Source of the DNA: Streptomyces sp. NBC_01237
GTDB lineage: Bacteria; Actinomycetota; Actinomycetes; Streptomycetales; Streptomycetaceae
NCBI RefSeq assembly: GCF_035917275.1
Contig: NZ_CP108508.1
Location: 4,278,001-4,342,000 of the forward strand
Direction: 5' to 3'
DNA length: 64,000 nt
The notes below the pieces were generated by a model that saw only the letters and a program-made list of their open reading frames with translations, searched no databases and was not told the DNA's origin. Positions 33,705-42,090 of this stretch are shown in pieces; position 1 is the first letter of the stretch, and each line of letters starts with the position of its first letter. The position numbers were made by a program, and so were the translations under genes.

Positions 33705-35981
33705 ATGCCGTCGACACAGGCCCGCGGGCACCGGGGGCCGGGACCCGCCGCCGACCGCCGTACCGGTGTGCTGCGCCGGACCGGCGCATGGTGCGCCCGG
33801 CACTTCGTGATCGTCCTCGTGCTGTGGCTGGCCGCCCTCGCCGGGCTCCAGGCCCTCCAGCACGCGTACGGCGGCGACTACTCGGACGACTTCTCGCTCC
33901 CCGGCACCCAGTCGCAGGACGGCCTCGACGTCCTGCGGGCCCACGCGCCCACCGCCGGCGGCTACAGCAGCCAGGTGGTGCTGCACGACGGGTCCAAGGC
34001 ACTCAGCGAGTTCAGCGGCCAGGTCTCCACGGCCGTCACCGACCTCCAGAAGCTGCCCGACGTGCTCTCGGTCCAGAATCCGCTGCCGCCGTCCGGCTCG
34101 ACACCGCCCCCGCCGCCCACCGGCACGCCGAACACCGGGCCGCTCTCCACCGACGGGAGGACGGCGTACATCACCGTCCGGTTCAGCGTCCAGCCGTCCA
34201 CGCTCGACCCGTCGTACCTGGACGGGGTCGATGCCGCCGTCCAGCCCCTGCGGGCCGCGGGCGTCGAGGTGGAGTACGGCGGACCGCTCGGCGAACTGGC
34301 CCGGCCCGAGGCCGACGACCGCACCAGCGAGGCCATCGGCTTCGGCGTCGCGATCCTTGTCCTGCTGATCGGCTTCGGCAGCCTGCTCGCCGCGGTGCTG
34401 CCCCTGGTGACCGCGCTGATCTGCGCCCTGTGCGGGCTGGCCCTGCTGGGGCTGCTGGCCGCCGCCGCCACGTTCGCCACCGTGTCACCGACGCTCGCCA
34501 CGATGATCGGCATCGGCGTCGGCATCGACTACGCGCTGTTCCTCGTCACCCGGCACCGCCAGAACCTCCTCGACGGCGAGGACCCGGTGACGGCCGCCGG
34601 GAACGCGGCGGCCACCAGCGGGCGGGCCGTCCTGCTCTCCGGCTGCACCGTGATCATCGCCCTGTCCGGGCTGTGGGTCTCCGGCATCGGCTTCATCGGC
34701 AAGCTCGGCCTGGCCGCGGCGGTCACCGTGGTCACCGCCGTGATCGGGGCCCTCACCCTCGTACCGGCCGTTCTGGGCCTGATCGGACGGCGCATCGACC
34801 GGCTCCGGGTGCGGGCCCCCGTCGCGGAGACCGACGCGGCGCCCGGCGAGGAGGCACACGGCGGCTGGCACCGGTACGCCCAGCGGGTGGAGCGGCGCCC
34901 CTGGTGGTTCCTGGCCGGCGGGGTGGTCACCCTGGCCGTCCTCGCCTTTCCCCTCTTCTTCATCCAGCTCGGCCACATCGGGGACGGCGCCGACCCGAAG
35001 TCGTTCACCGACCGCCGCGCCTTCGACCTGATGTCCACCGCCTTCGGACCCGGCTCGAACGGCCCGCTGACGCTCGTGATCGACCAGAGCCGGGTCCCGC
35101 AGTCCGACCGCTCCGCGCTGGCGGACCAGGCGCAGAAGGCACTGACCGGGGTGCCCGACGCCGCCGTGATCACCCCGCTCACCGCCACCTCGGACGGCGA
35201 CGTCCTGACCGGCACCGCGTACTCGGTGGCCGCCCCGCAGGACGAGCGCAGCACCGCCCTGGTGAACCGGCTGACCGACGACGTCCTCCCGCAGGCCGTC
35301 TCCGGCACCGGGGCGAGCTCCTATGTGACCGGCACGACCGCCGCCCAGGTCGACTTCCTGGACATCGTCTCCAGCCGGCTGCCGCTGATCATCGCGGTCG
35401 TCGTCGCCCTCGCCTTCCTCGTCATCCTCACCGTGTTCCGCGGCCTGCTCGTCGCCGTCAAGGCAGCCGTGCTGAACGTCCTGTCGATCGCGGCCTCTTA
35501 CGGCGTCGTGGTGGCCGTCTTCCAGTGGGGCTGGGGCGGTCCGGCGCTGGGAGTGTCGGGGGCCGTCCCGATCGAGAGCTATGTGCCGATGATGATGTTC
35601 GCCATCGTCTTCGGGCTCAGCATGGACTACGAGATCTTCCTGCTCTCCCGCATCCGCGAGGCCTGGCTGCGCACCGGCGACCCGAAGGCGAGCGTGGCGC
35701 ACGCGCTGGAGATCACCGCCCGGGTCATCACCTGCGCGGCGCTCATCATGGTCAGCGTGTTCGCCGCCTTCGTCATCAGCGACAACATCGTGGTGAAGAT
35801 GCTGGGCCTGGGCCTGGCCGCCAGCGTGCTGATCGACGCCACCGTCGTACGGCTGCTGCTGGTGCCCGCCGTGATGACCCTGCTGGACAGATCCGCCTGG
35901 TGGACACCGCGCTGGCTGGACCGGATCCTGCCGCATCTGGACGCGGAGGGGAAAGGGCGGGGGGCCGGGGACAGCCCTTAG
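33705..35981 (+). CDS. MMPL-family RND transporter
   Basis: 758-aa membrane protein of the MMPL/RND superfamily with two repeats, each one large extracytoplasmic loop plus a block of membrane segments. The ion-relay segments are [23 protein letters not shown] (first repeat) and [25 protein letters not shown] (second repeat), with the GxxxDY motifs intact. Single-span N-terminus: [20 protein letters not shown] Pro-rich stretch ([12 protein letters not shown]) lies in loop 1. These pumps export lipids or small molecules; the substrate is unknown. GGGAG precedes the ATG at 33705. The stop is 9 nt before the acyltransferase gene, suggesting an operon and possibly a shared lipid-like substrate. 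Confidence 0.93.
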   Translation: MPSTQARGHRGPGPAADRRTGVLRRTGAWCARHFVIVLVLWLAALAGLQALQHAYGGDYSDDFSLPGTQSQDGLDVLRAHAPTAGGYSSQVVLHDGSKALSEFSGQVSTAVTDLQKLPDVLSVQNPLPPSGSTPPPPPTGTPNTGPLSTDGRTAYITVRFSVQPSTLDPSYLDGVDAAVQPLRAAGVEVEYGGPLGELARPEADDRTSEAIGFGVAILVLLIGFGSLLAAVLPLVTALICALCGLALLGLLAAAATFATVSPTLATMIGIGVGIDYALFLVTRHRQNLLDGEDPVTAAGNAAATSGRAVLLSGCTVIIALSGLWVSGIGFIGKLGLAAAVTVVTAVIGALTLVPAVLGLIGRRIDRLRVRAPVAETDAAPGEEAHGGWHRYAQRVERRPWWFLAGGVVTLAVLAFPLFFIQLGHIGDGADPKSFTDRRAFDLMSTAFGPGSNGPLTLVIDQSRVPQSDRSALADQAQKALTGVPDAAVITPLTATSDGDVLTGTAYSVAAPQDERSTALVNRLTDDVLPQAVSGTGASSYVTGTTAAQVDFLDIVSSRLPLIIAVVVALAFLVILTVFRGLLVAVKAAVLNVLSIAASYGVVVAVFQWGWGGPALGVSGAVPIESYVPMMMFAIVFGLSMDYEIFLLSRIREAWLRTGDPKASVAHALEITARVITCAALIMVSVFAAFVISDNIVVKMLGLGLAASVLIDATVVRLLLVPAVMTLLDRSAWWTPRWLDRILPHLDAEGKGRGAGDSP

Positions 35982-35990
35982 GGTGTCGGC

Positions 35991-37121
35991 GTGCCCTCGC
36001 TGACTTCGCTGACCTCACTGGCCGCCAGGCTGCCACGCCCCACCGCCGCCGGCGCGGGGGCGACGGCCACGCCCGCGGCCACCGGCGAACGCCCCGCCGG
36101 GCGGGACCACTTCTTCGACAACGCCAAGTACCTGGCGATCGTGCTGGTGGCGATGGGCCACGCCTGGGAGCCGCTGCCGGACAGCGGCCGGCTGGTCGAG
36201 ACGGTGTACACCTTCGTCTACACCTTCCACATGCCGGTGTTCATCATGATCGCGGGCTACTTCTCGCGCGGCTTCGAGCTGCGGCCCGACCGGGTGTGGA
36301 AGCTGGTCACCGGGATCCTCGTCCCGTACGCCGTCTTCGACATCGTCTTCGCGTACTTCCACCGCGCCGTGGGAGACCCCACCGTTTCGGTGTTCCCGTC
36401 GCTGTTCGCCCCGTACTGGCTGCTGTGGTTCCTGCCCGCCCTGTTCTTCTGGCGCCTGTCCACACCGCTCTGGCAGGCGGTCCGCGCCCCGGTGGCCGTG
36501 GCTCTGGGTGTCGCGGCACTGGCGTCGATGTCCCTGGGCATCGACCAGGGGATGCAGGTCCAGCGGATGCTCCAGTTCCTGCCGTTCTACGTGCTGGGCC
36601 TGCGGCTGGGCCCCCACCACTTCGACCTCGTACGCCGCACCTGGGTGCGCGTCGTGTCCCTCCCCGTGTTCGCCCTGGCCCTGCTCGCGGCGTACTGGGC
36701 GGTGCCGCGGACGACGACCCTCTGGTTCTACCGGCAGTACAGCGCGCAGGAACTCGGCTCACCCGCGTGGGCGGGGCCGTCGGCGACGCTTCTCCTGTTC
36801 GGCTGCGCCGTACTGCTCGGCGCGTGCTTCCTCGCCTGGGTGCCGAACCGCCGGACCTGGATGAGCGCGCTGGGAGCGTGCACCCTCTACGGCTACCTGC
36901 TGCACGGCTTCGTCATCCGTACCGCGCTGTACCGGGGCGTCTACGACGAGCCGTTCCTCTCCACCCCGCTGGGCACGGTCGCGGTGACCGTGGGCGGCGC
37001 GGTCGTGGTGACCCTGCTGTGCACGCCGCCCGTCCGGCGGGTGCTGCGTCATGTGGTGGAGCCGCGGATGAACTGGGCGAGGCAGGGACGCGCGGGGTCC
37101 GAAGCGCCCCGTCGGGTCTGA
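35991..37121 (+). CDS. Acyltransferase-3 / fucose-acetylase-like membrane protein
   Basis: 376-aa integral membrane protein of the acyltransferase family 3 (YcfT/OafA-like). About ten membrane segments. The conserved early elements are FFDNAKYLAIVLVAMGHAWEPL (His in the second span) and VYTFVYTFHMPVFIMIAGYF (His-Met-Pro). These enzymes transfer acyl groups to sugars or lipids at the cytoplasmic membrane. GTG start, 9 nt after the MMPL gene stop, so co-transcribed: an acylating enzyme plus an RND exporter could build and export an acylated product, which is inference. The N-terminal ~38 residues are Ala/Thr/Pro-rich and not conserved-looking. Confidence 0.9.
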   Translation: MPSLTSLTSLAARLPRPTAAGAGATATPAATGERPAGRDHFFDNAKYLAIVLVAMGHAWEPLPDSGRLVETVYTFVYTFHMPVFIMIAGYFSRGFELRPDRVWKLVTGILVPYAVFDIVFAYFHRAVGDPTVSVFPSLFAPYWLLWFLPALFFWRLSTPLWQAVRAPVAVALGVAALASMSLGIDQGMQVQRMLQFLPFYVLGLRLGPHHFDLVRRTWVRVVSLPVFALALLAAYWAVPRTTTLWFYRQYSAQELGSPAWAGPSATLLLFGCAVLLGACFLAWVPNRRTWMSALGACTLYGYLLHGFVIRTALYRGVYDEPFLSTPLGTVAVTVGGAVVVTLLCTPPVRRVLRHVVEPRMNWARQGRAGSEAPRRV

Positions 37122-37197
37122 AAGCCCCCCGGGGCCGGACGGCACACACCTGGCGTCACACGGCTGACAGGCGTGGCGCGCCGCCCGGCCGGGGTCC

Positions 37198-37401
37198 TCA
37201 GCCGATGACGTACGTCCTGCCGAGCACCGTGGCGTGCTCCAGCACGTCCTCCAGCGGATCGTCGATCTGGCCCGTGGAGATCAGAGCCACTTGAGGGCCG
37301 TTGTGCGCGTTCGTGTGTGTCTCGTCGGCGTACGCGGTCCCTGCGGCGGGCAGCACGGACGCGAAAACCGTCACGCCGAGCGCGGTCAGCTTGCTCTTCA
37401 T
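37198..37401 (-). CDS. Small secreted protein, 67 aa
   Basis: 67-aa protein with a clear signal peptide: KSKLTALGVTVFASVLPAAG, then TAYA-DE as the likely cleavage site. The mature part (about 42 aa) is acidic, has no Cys, and ends with a valine/isoleucine-rich GRTYVIG. The ATG at 37401 has GGAGG 9 nt upstream. I do not recognise a family. It is not a chaplin or rodlin, as their Cys or repeat patterns are absent. Flanked by the acyltransferase gene (convergent) and an A/T-richer region. Confidence 0.7.
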   Translation of the reverse strand: MKSKLTALGVTVFASVLPAAGTAYADETHTNAHNGPQVALISTGQIDDPLEDVLEHATVLGRTYVIG

Positions 37402-37668
37402 GGCACCGATCCTCCCCCTGCCGGGAAAGCGGAACCTGCGCATCACATCCGTTTGGCGGAGTCTTTGTTACACACGATCACACCTGGGCACAGTCGGCTT
37501 GTCACATCGTCGCCGTCACGGCCGGGCAGCCCCCGGGCGCGTCCCGGCCCCACCGGCAGTACCGGCCGCGCACCGGGACGGCCGAACGGGCCCGGCCGGC
37601 CGGGCGAGGGTGAAGTCGCCGGCCGACAGGGCCCGTTCGTAAGGCGGCCGGGGTGACCCGGCCTCCGC

Positions 37669-38034
37669 TCACACCTGGCCGGCACCCGGCGCGGGCAGCG
37701 GCTCCGCTGCCGGGAGCACCGGCTCCGGCCGCGGCTCCGGCGTCCCGAGCAGCGCGGACGCCGTCTCCAGCGGGGTCAGCGCGGGAGCGGGGACGGCCGC
37801 CTGGGCCGTACGGCAGGTGAAGCCGAGGCGGGTCAGCGCCCTGGTCACCTCGGCGGAGGAGAAGTCGCGGCGGTCCTGCCGGGTGATCACTTCCCCGACC
37901 TGCTTGACGGGGTAGACGCGGCGGCTGATGACCACGGCGTCTCCGGTGACGGGTTCGGGCTTGATGCCCTTCATCGAATCCTCCACTTCGTTCTTGAACA
38001 GATCGAAGGGGAAGCGGGCGATGACACAGCGCAT
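37669..38034 (-). CDS. Conserved Streptomyces protein of unknown function, 121 aa
   Basis: 121-aa basic, soluble protein. The first ~85 residues look conserved-domain-like (MRCVIARFPFDLF, GIKPEPVTGDAVVISRRVYPVKQVG, RQDRRDFSSAEVTRALTRLGFTCR). The C-terminus is a Pro/Ala/Glu-rich tail. The YPVKQVGEVITRQDRRDFSA pattern recalls small proteins encoded next to DEAD-box helicases in Streptomyces. An internal ATG at 37974 has an excellent GGAGG 5 nt upstream, so a shorter product starting MKGIKP is possible. It follows the helicase on the same strand, 238 nt away beyond a strong hairpin. Function unknown. Confidence 0.72.
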   Translation of the reverse strand: MRCVIARFPFDLFKNEVEDSMKGIKPEPVTGDAVVISRRVYPVKQVGEVITRQDRRDFSSAEVTRALTRLGFTCRTAQAAVPAPALTPLETASALLGTPEPRPEPVLPAAEPLPAPGAGQV

Positions 38035-38049
38035 GGTGCCTCAGCAAGG

Positions 38050-38220
38050 TCGAGTCGAAGAGAAACCGGACGGGGACTGCCGGTAGGAACTGGCGGTACG
38101 GGACGGGCACGGGACGGCGGTACGAACCACCGGCCCGGAACTGCCGGTACGAGAACTACCGGCACGGGACGGCCGGCACGGAACTGCCGGTACGAGACTG
38201 CCAGGAGCGAACGGCCAATG
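38050..38220. repeat. Cluster of CCGGTACG-like short repeats
   Basis: Between the helicase terminator and the small gene at 37669, the sequence carries many imperfect copies of GGAACTGCCGGTACGAGA-type units (for example at 38135-38150 and 38188-38203). No gene is supported. They can pair with each other and with the terminator stem, so they may be a structured 3' region or a remnant of local duplication. Confidence 0.65.
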
Positions 38221-38221
38221 C

Positions 38222-38260
38222 GAGACGGCCGGTACGGAACAGACCAGTACCGGCCGTCTC
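38222..38260 (-). terminator. Strong terminator hairpin of the DEAD-box helicase gene
   Basis: Perfect 14-bp stem GAGACGGCCGGTAC / GTACCGGCCGTCTC with an 11-nt loop, 12 nt past the helicase stop. No T tract, as usual in streptomycetes. The flanking 38050-38220 is filled with CCGGTACG-type repeats. Confidence 0.8.
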
Positions 38261-38272
38261 CTACCGGGAAGG

Positions 38273-39847
38273 CTACGCGGCGCGGTTGTTCCGGCGCTGC
38301 GAGGCGGCGGCGCGCGCCTCCGGCGTGGGCACGCCCGGACGGCGTCCGCGCGAGGGCGCTCCGCCGCCGCGCTTGCTGCCACGGCCCATGAACGCTCCGC
38401 CGGTGCTCCTGGACCGCTCCTTGGGCGCCGCGCTGATGACGACGGGGACGCCCGAGGGCGCCTGCGCCCCGGTGATCCGGCTCAGCTCGGCCTCGCCGGA
38501 ACGGACCTGGGCGATCTGCGGGGTGATCCCGGCATCCGCCATCAGACGCGTCATCTCGCGACGCTGCCCCGGCAGCACCAGCGTGACGACGCTGCCGGAC
38601 TCACCGGCACGGGCGGTACGGCCGCCGCGGTGCAGGTAGTCCTTGTGGTCGCTGGGCGGGTCGACGTTCACGACGAGGTCGAGGTTGTCGACGTGGATGC
38701 CGCGGGCGGCGACGTTCGTGGCGACCAGGACCGTGACGTGCCCGGTCTTGAACCGCTCCAGGGTGCGGGTGCGCTGCGGCTGCGACTTGCCGCCGTGCAG
38801 CGCGGCCGCCCGGACACCGCTGTGCAGCAGGTGGTCGGTCAGCTTGTCCACGGCGTGCTTGGTGTCCAGGAACATGATGACGCGGCCGTCGCGGGCCGCG
38901 ATCTCGGTGGTCGTGGCGTACTTGTCGGCGCCCTGGACGTAGAGCACGTGGTGCTCCATCGTCGTCACCGCACCGGCCGCGGGGTCCACGGAGTGGACGA
39001 CCGGGTCGTGCAGGTAGCGACGGACCAGGAGGTCGACGTTGCGGTCCAGGGTGGCCGAGAAGAGCATCCGCTGCCCCTCCGGGTTCACCTGGTCGAGAAG
39101 CTCCGTGACCTGGGGCATGAAGCCCATGTCGGCCATCTGGTCGGCCTCGTCGAGAACCGTGATGGTGACCCGGTCCAGCTTGCAGTCACCGCGCTCGATG
39201 AGGTCCTTGAGCCGGCCCGGGGTCGCGACGACGACTTCGGCACCGCCACGCAGCGCACTGGCCTGCCTGCCGATCGACATGCCGCCGACGACGGTGGCGA
39301 TGCGCAGCTTGAGCGACCGGGCGTACGGGGTGAGCGCGTCGGTGACCTGCTGGGCCAGTTCCCGGGTGGGGACGAGGACCAGGGCCAGCGGGCGGCGGGC
39401 GTCGGCGCGCCGGCCCTCGGTACGGGCCAGCAGAGCCAGGCCGAAGGCGAGCGTCTTGCCCGATCCGGTCCGGCCGCGGCCCAGGACGTCACGGCCCGCG
39501 AGGCTGTTCGGCAGGGTCGCCGCCTGGATGGGGAACGGCACCGTCATGCCCTCGGCGACGAGAGCCGCCTTCAGCGGGGCCGGCATGTCGAGCTCGTCGA
39601 AGGCGGCCGCTGCGGGCAGCGCCGGAGTGATGGTGACCGGCAGGGCGAACTCACCCTGCTTCGCGGCGGGCCGGCGGCCGAAGCCGCCGGACCGCTTCGG
39701 TCCACCGCCGGAGCGCTGCGACCCGCCACCGGAATACGATCCGCCGCCGGAGTACTTCGGCGCGCCACCGGTGCGGCCGCCGCTGGAACCGCCCGAGCGG
39801 GTCCGGGAAAATCGGTCGTTCGTGCGAGATGCTCGTTCGCGGTTCAT
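38273..39847 (-). CDS. DEAD-box ATP-dependent RNA helicase
   Basis: 524-aa RNA helicase. N-terminal ~65 residues are Gly/Ser/Arg-rich with (K/R)SGGG-type repeats, a likely RNA-binding tail. The core has the Q motif PFPIQAATLP, Walker A GRTGSGKT, PTRELAQQ, TPGRL, DEAD (TVLDEADQMADMG), SAT (LFSATLDR) and motif VI HRGGRTARAGESG. The C-terminus is again Arg/Gly-rich. The ATG at 39847 has GAGGAAAGG upstream. It lies behind a cold-shock protein gene on the same strand, separated by a terminator (40043). Cold-induced unwinding of mRNA is the expected role. Confidence 0.95.
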   Translation of the reverse strand: MNRERASRTNDRFSRTRSGGSSGGRTGGAPKYSGGGSYSGGGSQRSGGGPKRSGGFGRRPAAKQGEFALPVTITPALPAAAAFDELDMPAPLKAALVAEGMTVPFPIQAATLPNSLAGRDVLGRGRTGSGKTLAFGLALLARTEGRRADARRPLALVLVPTRELAQQVTDALTPYARSLKLRIATVVGGMSIGRQASALRGGAEVVVATPGRLKDLIERGDCKLDRVTITVLDEADQMADMGFMPQVTELLDQVNPEGQRMLFSATLDRNVDLLVRRYLHDPVVHSVDPAAGAVTTMEHHVLYVQGADKYATTTEIAARDGRVIMFLDTKHAVDKLTDHLLHSGVRAAALHGGKSQPQRTRTLERFKTGHVTVLVATNVAARGIHVDNLDLVVNVDPPSDHKDYLHRGGRTARAGESGSVVTLVLPGQRREMTRLMADAGITPQIAQVRSGEAELSRITGAQAPSGVPVVISAAPKERSRSTGGAFMGRGSKRGGGAPSRGRRPGVPTPEARAAASQRRNNRAA

Positions 39848-40042
39848 GCAGAACCTTTCCTCGATGTGGGGCACGTATCGAGGGATTCTTTTTGGGCAGG
39901 AGCCTTGGAACGGCGCCCAGAATCGCAAGAACGAGCCGATGAAATGAAAAAGGAAATCGAAGCCCGGCCGCCGGGAATCACTGCACCGGACACGGCTTCG
40001 GGAGGGGGCGCGGAATACCAGCCCCGGAAACGACAACGAGCC

Positions 40043-40070
40043 GGGGCCCGCACCCCAAGGTGCGGGCCCC
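40043..40070 (-). terminator. Terminator of the cold-shock gene
   Basis: Perfect 12-bp stem GGGGCCCGCACC / GGTGCGGGCCCC with loop CCAA, 24 nt past the csp stop. It separates csp from the helicase, though partial read-through is common in such pairs. Confidence 0.82.
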
Positions 40071-40094
40071 AGCTGCGCAGTACGACCTGAGTGA

Positions 40095-40298
40095 TCAGGC
40101 GGGGGTGATGTTCTCGGCCTGCGGGCCCTTCTGGCCCTGCGTGACGTCGAAGTTCACCTTCTGGCCCTCCTGCAGCTCGCGGAAGCCGGTGGAGGCGATG
40201 TTCGAGTAGTGGGCGAAGACGTCAGCGCCGCCGCCGTCCTGCTCGATGAAGCCGAAACCCTTTTCGGCGTTGAACCACTTCACGGTGCCAGTAGCCAT
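40095..40298 (-). CDS. Cold-shock domain protein (CspA family)
   Basis: 67-aa single cold-shock domain, the standard length. It contains [12 protein letters not shown] (RNP1) and DVFAHYS (RNP2 position), then [16 protein letters not shown]. It binds single-stranded RNA/DNA and keeps mRNA unfolded. The ribosome site AAGGAGA lies 6 nt before the ATG, one of the strongest in the window, so high expression is expected. A ~280-nt gene-free leader region precedes it. Confidence 0.97.
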   Translation of the reverse strand: MATGTVKWFNAEKGFGFIEQDGGGADVFAHYSNIASTGFRELQEGQKVNFDVTQGQKGPQAENITPA

Positions 40299-40582
40299 GT
40301 CATATCTCCTTCGGGGCTGTGCCCACGTGGGCTCACACTGTGCGAGCCCGACGTCGCCGCGATGATTACCCCGTCCGGAAAAACAACCGGAAATACAAAA
40401 GCGCACCCACCGGTACAGAACCGGCGAGAGCACTTGAAGTTTTGGGAACCACAACTGCAACTGAGATCAACCGTAGCACGATGCGAGCGGAAGAGGGCTG
40501 TACGTAATATCACTCCGTCTGACGCGGCATAAACCCTCATCGCACATTGCACAAAATTCTGTGCTGGCGAATGCAGATATGT
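40299..40582 (-). other. Leader and promoter region of the cold-shock gene
   Basis: About 284 nt with no gene. It is markedly less GC-rich than the rest of the window (stretches such as AAAACAACCGG and ACAAAAGC). A long structured 5' leader is typical for csp genes, and this one could hold a cold-responsive element. On the minus strand TACGGTTGATC (about 40475) could contain a -10, but I cannot fix the boxes. Confidence 0.45.
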
Positions 40583-40909
40583 TCAGGAGTCCGTCGGCCG
40601 CCGCATCTCCGCGTTGAGGCGCAGCGCCTCTTCGAGCTGGTCCTCCAGGATCACGATGCGGCAGGCGGCATCGATCGGCGTGCCGGCGTCGACCAGCTCG
40701 CGCGCGCGAGCCGCGATGCGGAGCTGGTAGCGGGAGTAGCGGCGATGGCCGCCCTCGGAACGCAGCGGGGTGATCAGGCGCGCCTTGCCGATCGCCCGCA
40801 GGAGACCCGGTGTCGCACCGATCATCTCGGCGGCGCGCCCCATGGTGTAAGCGGGGTAGTCGTCGTCATCGAGCCGATCGCCCGCGTGCGAGGGGGTTTC
40901 CGGGGGCAT
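40583..40909 (-). CDS. MerR-like transcriptional regulator, 108 aa
   Basis: 108-aa regulator. The winged-helix part reads YTMGRAAEMIGATPGLLRAIGKARLITPLRSEGGHRRYSRYQL (about residues 23-65), the MerR N-terminal signature. A short helical dimerisation region follows (LVDAGTPIDAACRIVILEDQLEEAL). It lacks the long effector domain of classical MerR proteins. The ATG at 40909 is preferred: AGAGG lies 5 nt upstream; a GTG two codons earlier overlaps that ribosome site. Its target is unknown; the neighbouring csp and helicase genes lie downstream on the same strand. Confidence 0.9.
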   Translation of the reverse strand: MPPETPSHAGDRLDDDDYPAYTMGRAAEMIGATPGLLRAIGKARLITPLRSEGGHRRYSRYQLRIAARARELVDAGTPIDAACRIVILEDQLEEALRLNAEMRRPTDS

Positions 40910-41115
40910 CTGCACCTCTTCGTGTCACACATGTTCCGCCACGCGTGCCCGAGGACCCTCGGCGCCGTACGCCCCCAGGGTGTCCCTCTGCTCGCGTACC
41001 GCTGTTTAGCTCGACCGCACAAGAAACCCTAATCGTACGAGAACGCCATGTCTATCGCGGCCAGGACAGATTCCCGGCGCGGGGGGCGGGGTGCCGGACG
41101 GGGCGCGCGGCACAG

Positions 41116-41131
41116 CTGACCGACCGGTCAG
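41116..41131. promoter_or_regulatory. Dyad operator at the small-RNA promoter
   Basis: CTGACCG-AC-CGGTCAG, a 7-bp-arm dyad directly upstream of the -35 box at 41132. The form is typical of TetR-type operators (GACCGACCGGTC core), but an activator site near -45 is equally possible. Regulator unknown. Confidence 0.55.
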
Positions 41132-41160
41132 TTGTCGCCGGATGGAGTAAGGGCCATAAT
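41132..41160 (+). promoter_or_regulatory. Housekeeping-type promoter of a probable small RNA
   Basis: TTGTCG (-35, 41132-41137), 17-nt spacer, CATAAT (-10, 41155-41160). Start would be near 41167, exactly where a 12-bp hairpin begins. Confidence 0.7.
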
Positions 41161-41166
41161 GCACGC

Positions 41167-41381
41167 GTAGCCCTTCACGCATCCCCCGTCGTGAAGGGCT
41201 ACACCCATGTCCGGTGACAGCAAACGGACTTCACGATTCCGGATATCGCGTTTACCGCACGCGTCACACTCCACGGCGCGGGCCCGTTTCCCGGACCCCG
41301 TTTCCCGCGCGGGCCTCGCATCCGGGCTGCACGAAACATGGGCAAGGGACTCCCCTCGTGGTCCCCTGCCCATGTTTTTTT
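41167..41381 (+). ncRNA. Candidate small RNA of about 215 nt
   Basis: A complete transcription unit with no convincing protein gene. It has a promoter at 41132-41160 and a 5' stem-loop GTAGCCCTTCAC / GTGAAGGGCTAC (41167-41178 and 41191-41202, perfect 12 bp). The body is structured and GC-rich, and an intrinsic terminator (41334-41381) ends it. An open frame of 58 codons (41207-41383) runs through the terminator stem, so it is an unlikely protein. The unit lies alone in a 657-nt gap between the MerR gene and the XRE operon. Size and shape are compatible with a regulatory RNA, but I cannot assign a known family. Confidence 0.6.
41334..41381 (+). terminator. Intrinsic terminator with T tract
   Basis: 17-bp stem with one G-T pair: AAACATGGGCAAGGGAC and GTCCCCTGCCCATGTTT, loop of 10 nt, then TTTT. 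It is one of the few terminators in the window with a real T tract, and it is oriented for plus-strand transcription. Confidence 0.88.
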
Positions 41382-41566
41382 GAGTTAACAGTGACGTAGA
41401 GTGTTTGCGCAAGCTCATTCCGGCTCTGAAGCCGATTGGTCCGCTTCGTCACCCACGCTGCCGGAACCCTGTCGGGGTTCGTTACAGTACGAGCCCGTTG
41501 ACCGAATCGAACATCGCGCAGCGCACGACCGAGCGCCCCGTGGTGGACGTGATCGTGGGGGGCCGG

Positions 41567-42076
41567 ATGGCAATGGACAACGGTGAAGAGCACGCGCCGG
41601 AGCTGAATTCGCTGCGGCAGAAGGTCGAGTACATGGTCGAGAAGACCTTCCCCGGCCAGAAGATCTCGGGCCGGGTCTTCGCGGAGCTGGTCAGGGAGCG
41701 CGGCGGTTCGCTCTCGCACAGCTACTTCTCCAACATCCTCGCCGGAAAGGTCACCCAGCCCTCCGAGGAGATCCTCAAGGCGCTCGGTCTGGGGTTCGGC
41801 GTGGACTGGCACTTCTTCAAGGAGGAGTCCGAGGTCGTCGACGATGTCGTGGCGGGACTCCAGTTCCTCGCCAAGCGGCGCACGGGGGAGATCAGCGGCC
41901 TGGCGGGCCGGGGCATCGGCGACGACGGGCTCTCCCCGGAACTGCTGCAGTTCGCGATGTCGCTGCTGGAGGACGCCTCCAGAGGCCGGGACAGGGACCC
42001 GGAACCGGGCGGTTCCGCACGCTCCGGGCCCGACAGCCGCGGGAGCTCCGGAAGCTCCAGCGGCCCGGCCGCGTAG
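41567..42076 (+). CDS. XRE-like helix-turn-helix regulator
   Basis: 169-aa protein. The N-terminal domain (about residues 15-85) has the HTH pattern ISGRVFAELVRERGGSLSHSYFSNILAGKVTQPSEEILKALGLGF, as in the regulators that partner ImmA/IrrE peptidases. The middle (DDVVAGLQFLAKRR) is helical. The C-terminus is a disordered Gly/Ser/Arg/Asp tail. Start chosen at the ATG 41567; a second in-frame ATG lies at 41573, and the ribosome site (GGGGGGCCGG) is weak. It is the first gene of a four-gene unit. Known relatives repress their operon until cleaved by the peptidase; that is inference here. Confidence 0.87.
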   Translation: MAMDNGEEHAPELNSLRQKVEYMVEKTFPGQKISGRVFAELVRERGGSLSHSYFSNILAGKVTQPSEEILKALGLGFGVDWHFFKEESEVVDDVVAGLQFLAKRRTGEISGLAGRGIGDDGLSPELLQFAMSLLEDASRGRDRDPEPGGSARSGPDSRGSSGSSSGPAA

Positions 42077-42090
42077 GCGGCGTCAGCGCC

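Noticed and set aside
33533..37294. Very long open frame (over 1200 codons) in another frame across the MMPL and acyltransferase genes
   Set aside because: Artefact of GC-rich DNA; its product is Arg/Pro/Gly-rich with no domains, while the called frames show complete membrane proteins.
41167..41381. 6S RNA or tmRNA
   Set aside because: I could not recognise the 5'/3' closing stem with central bubble of 6S, or a tRNA-like end; kept as an unassigned small RNA.
41207..41383. 58-codon open frame in the small-RNA unit
   Set aside because: It runs through the terminator stem and T tract, which would cut the message before its stop.
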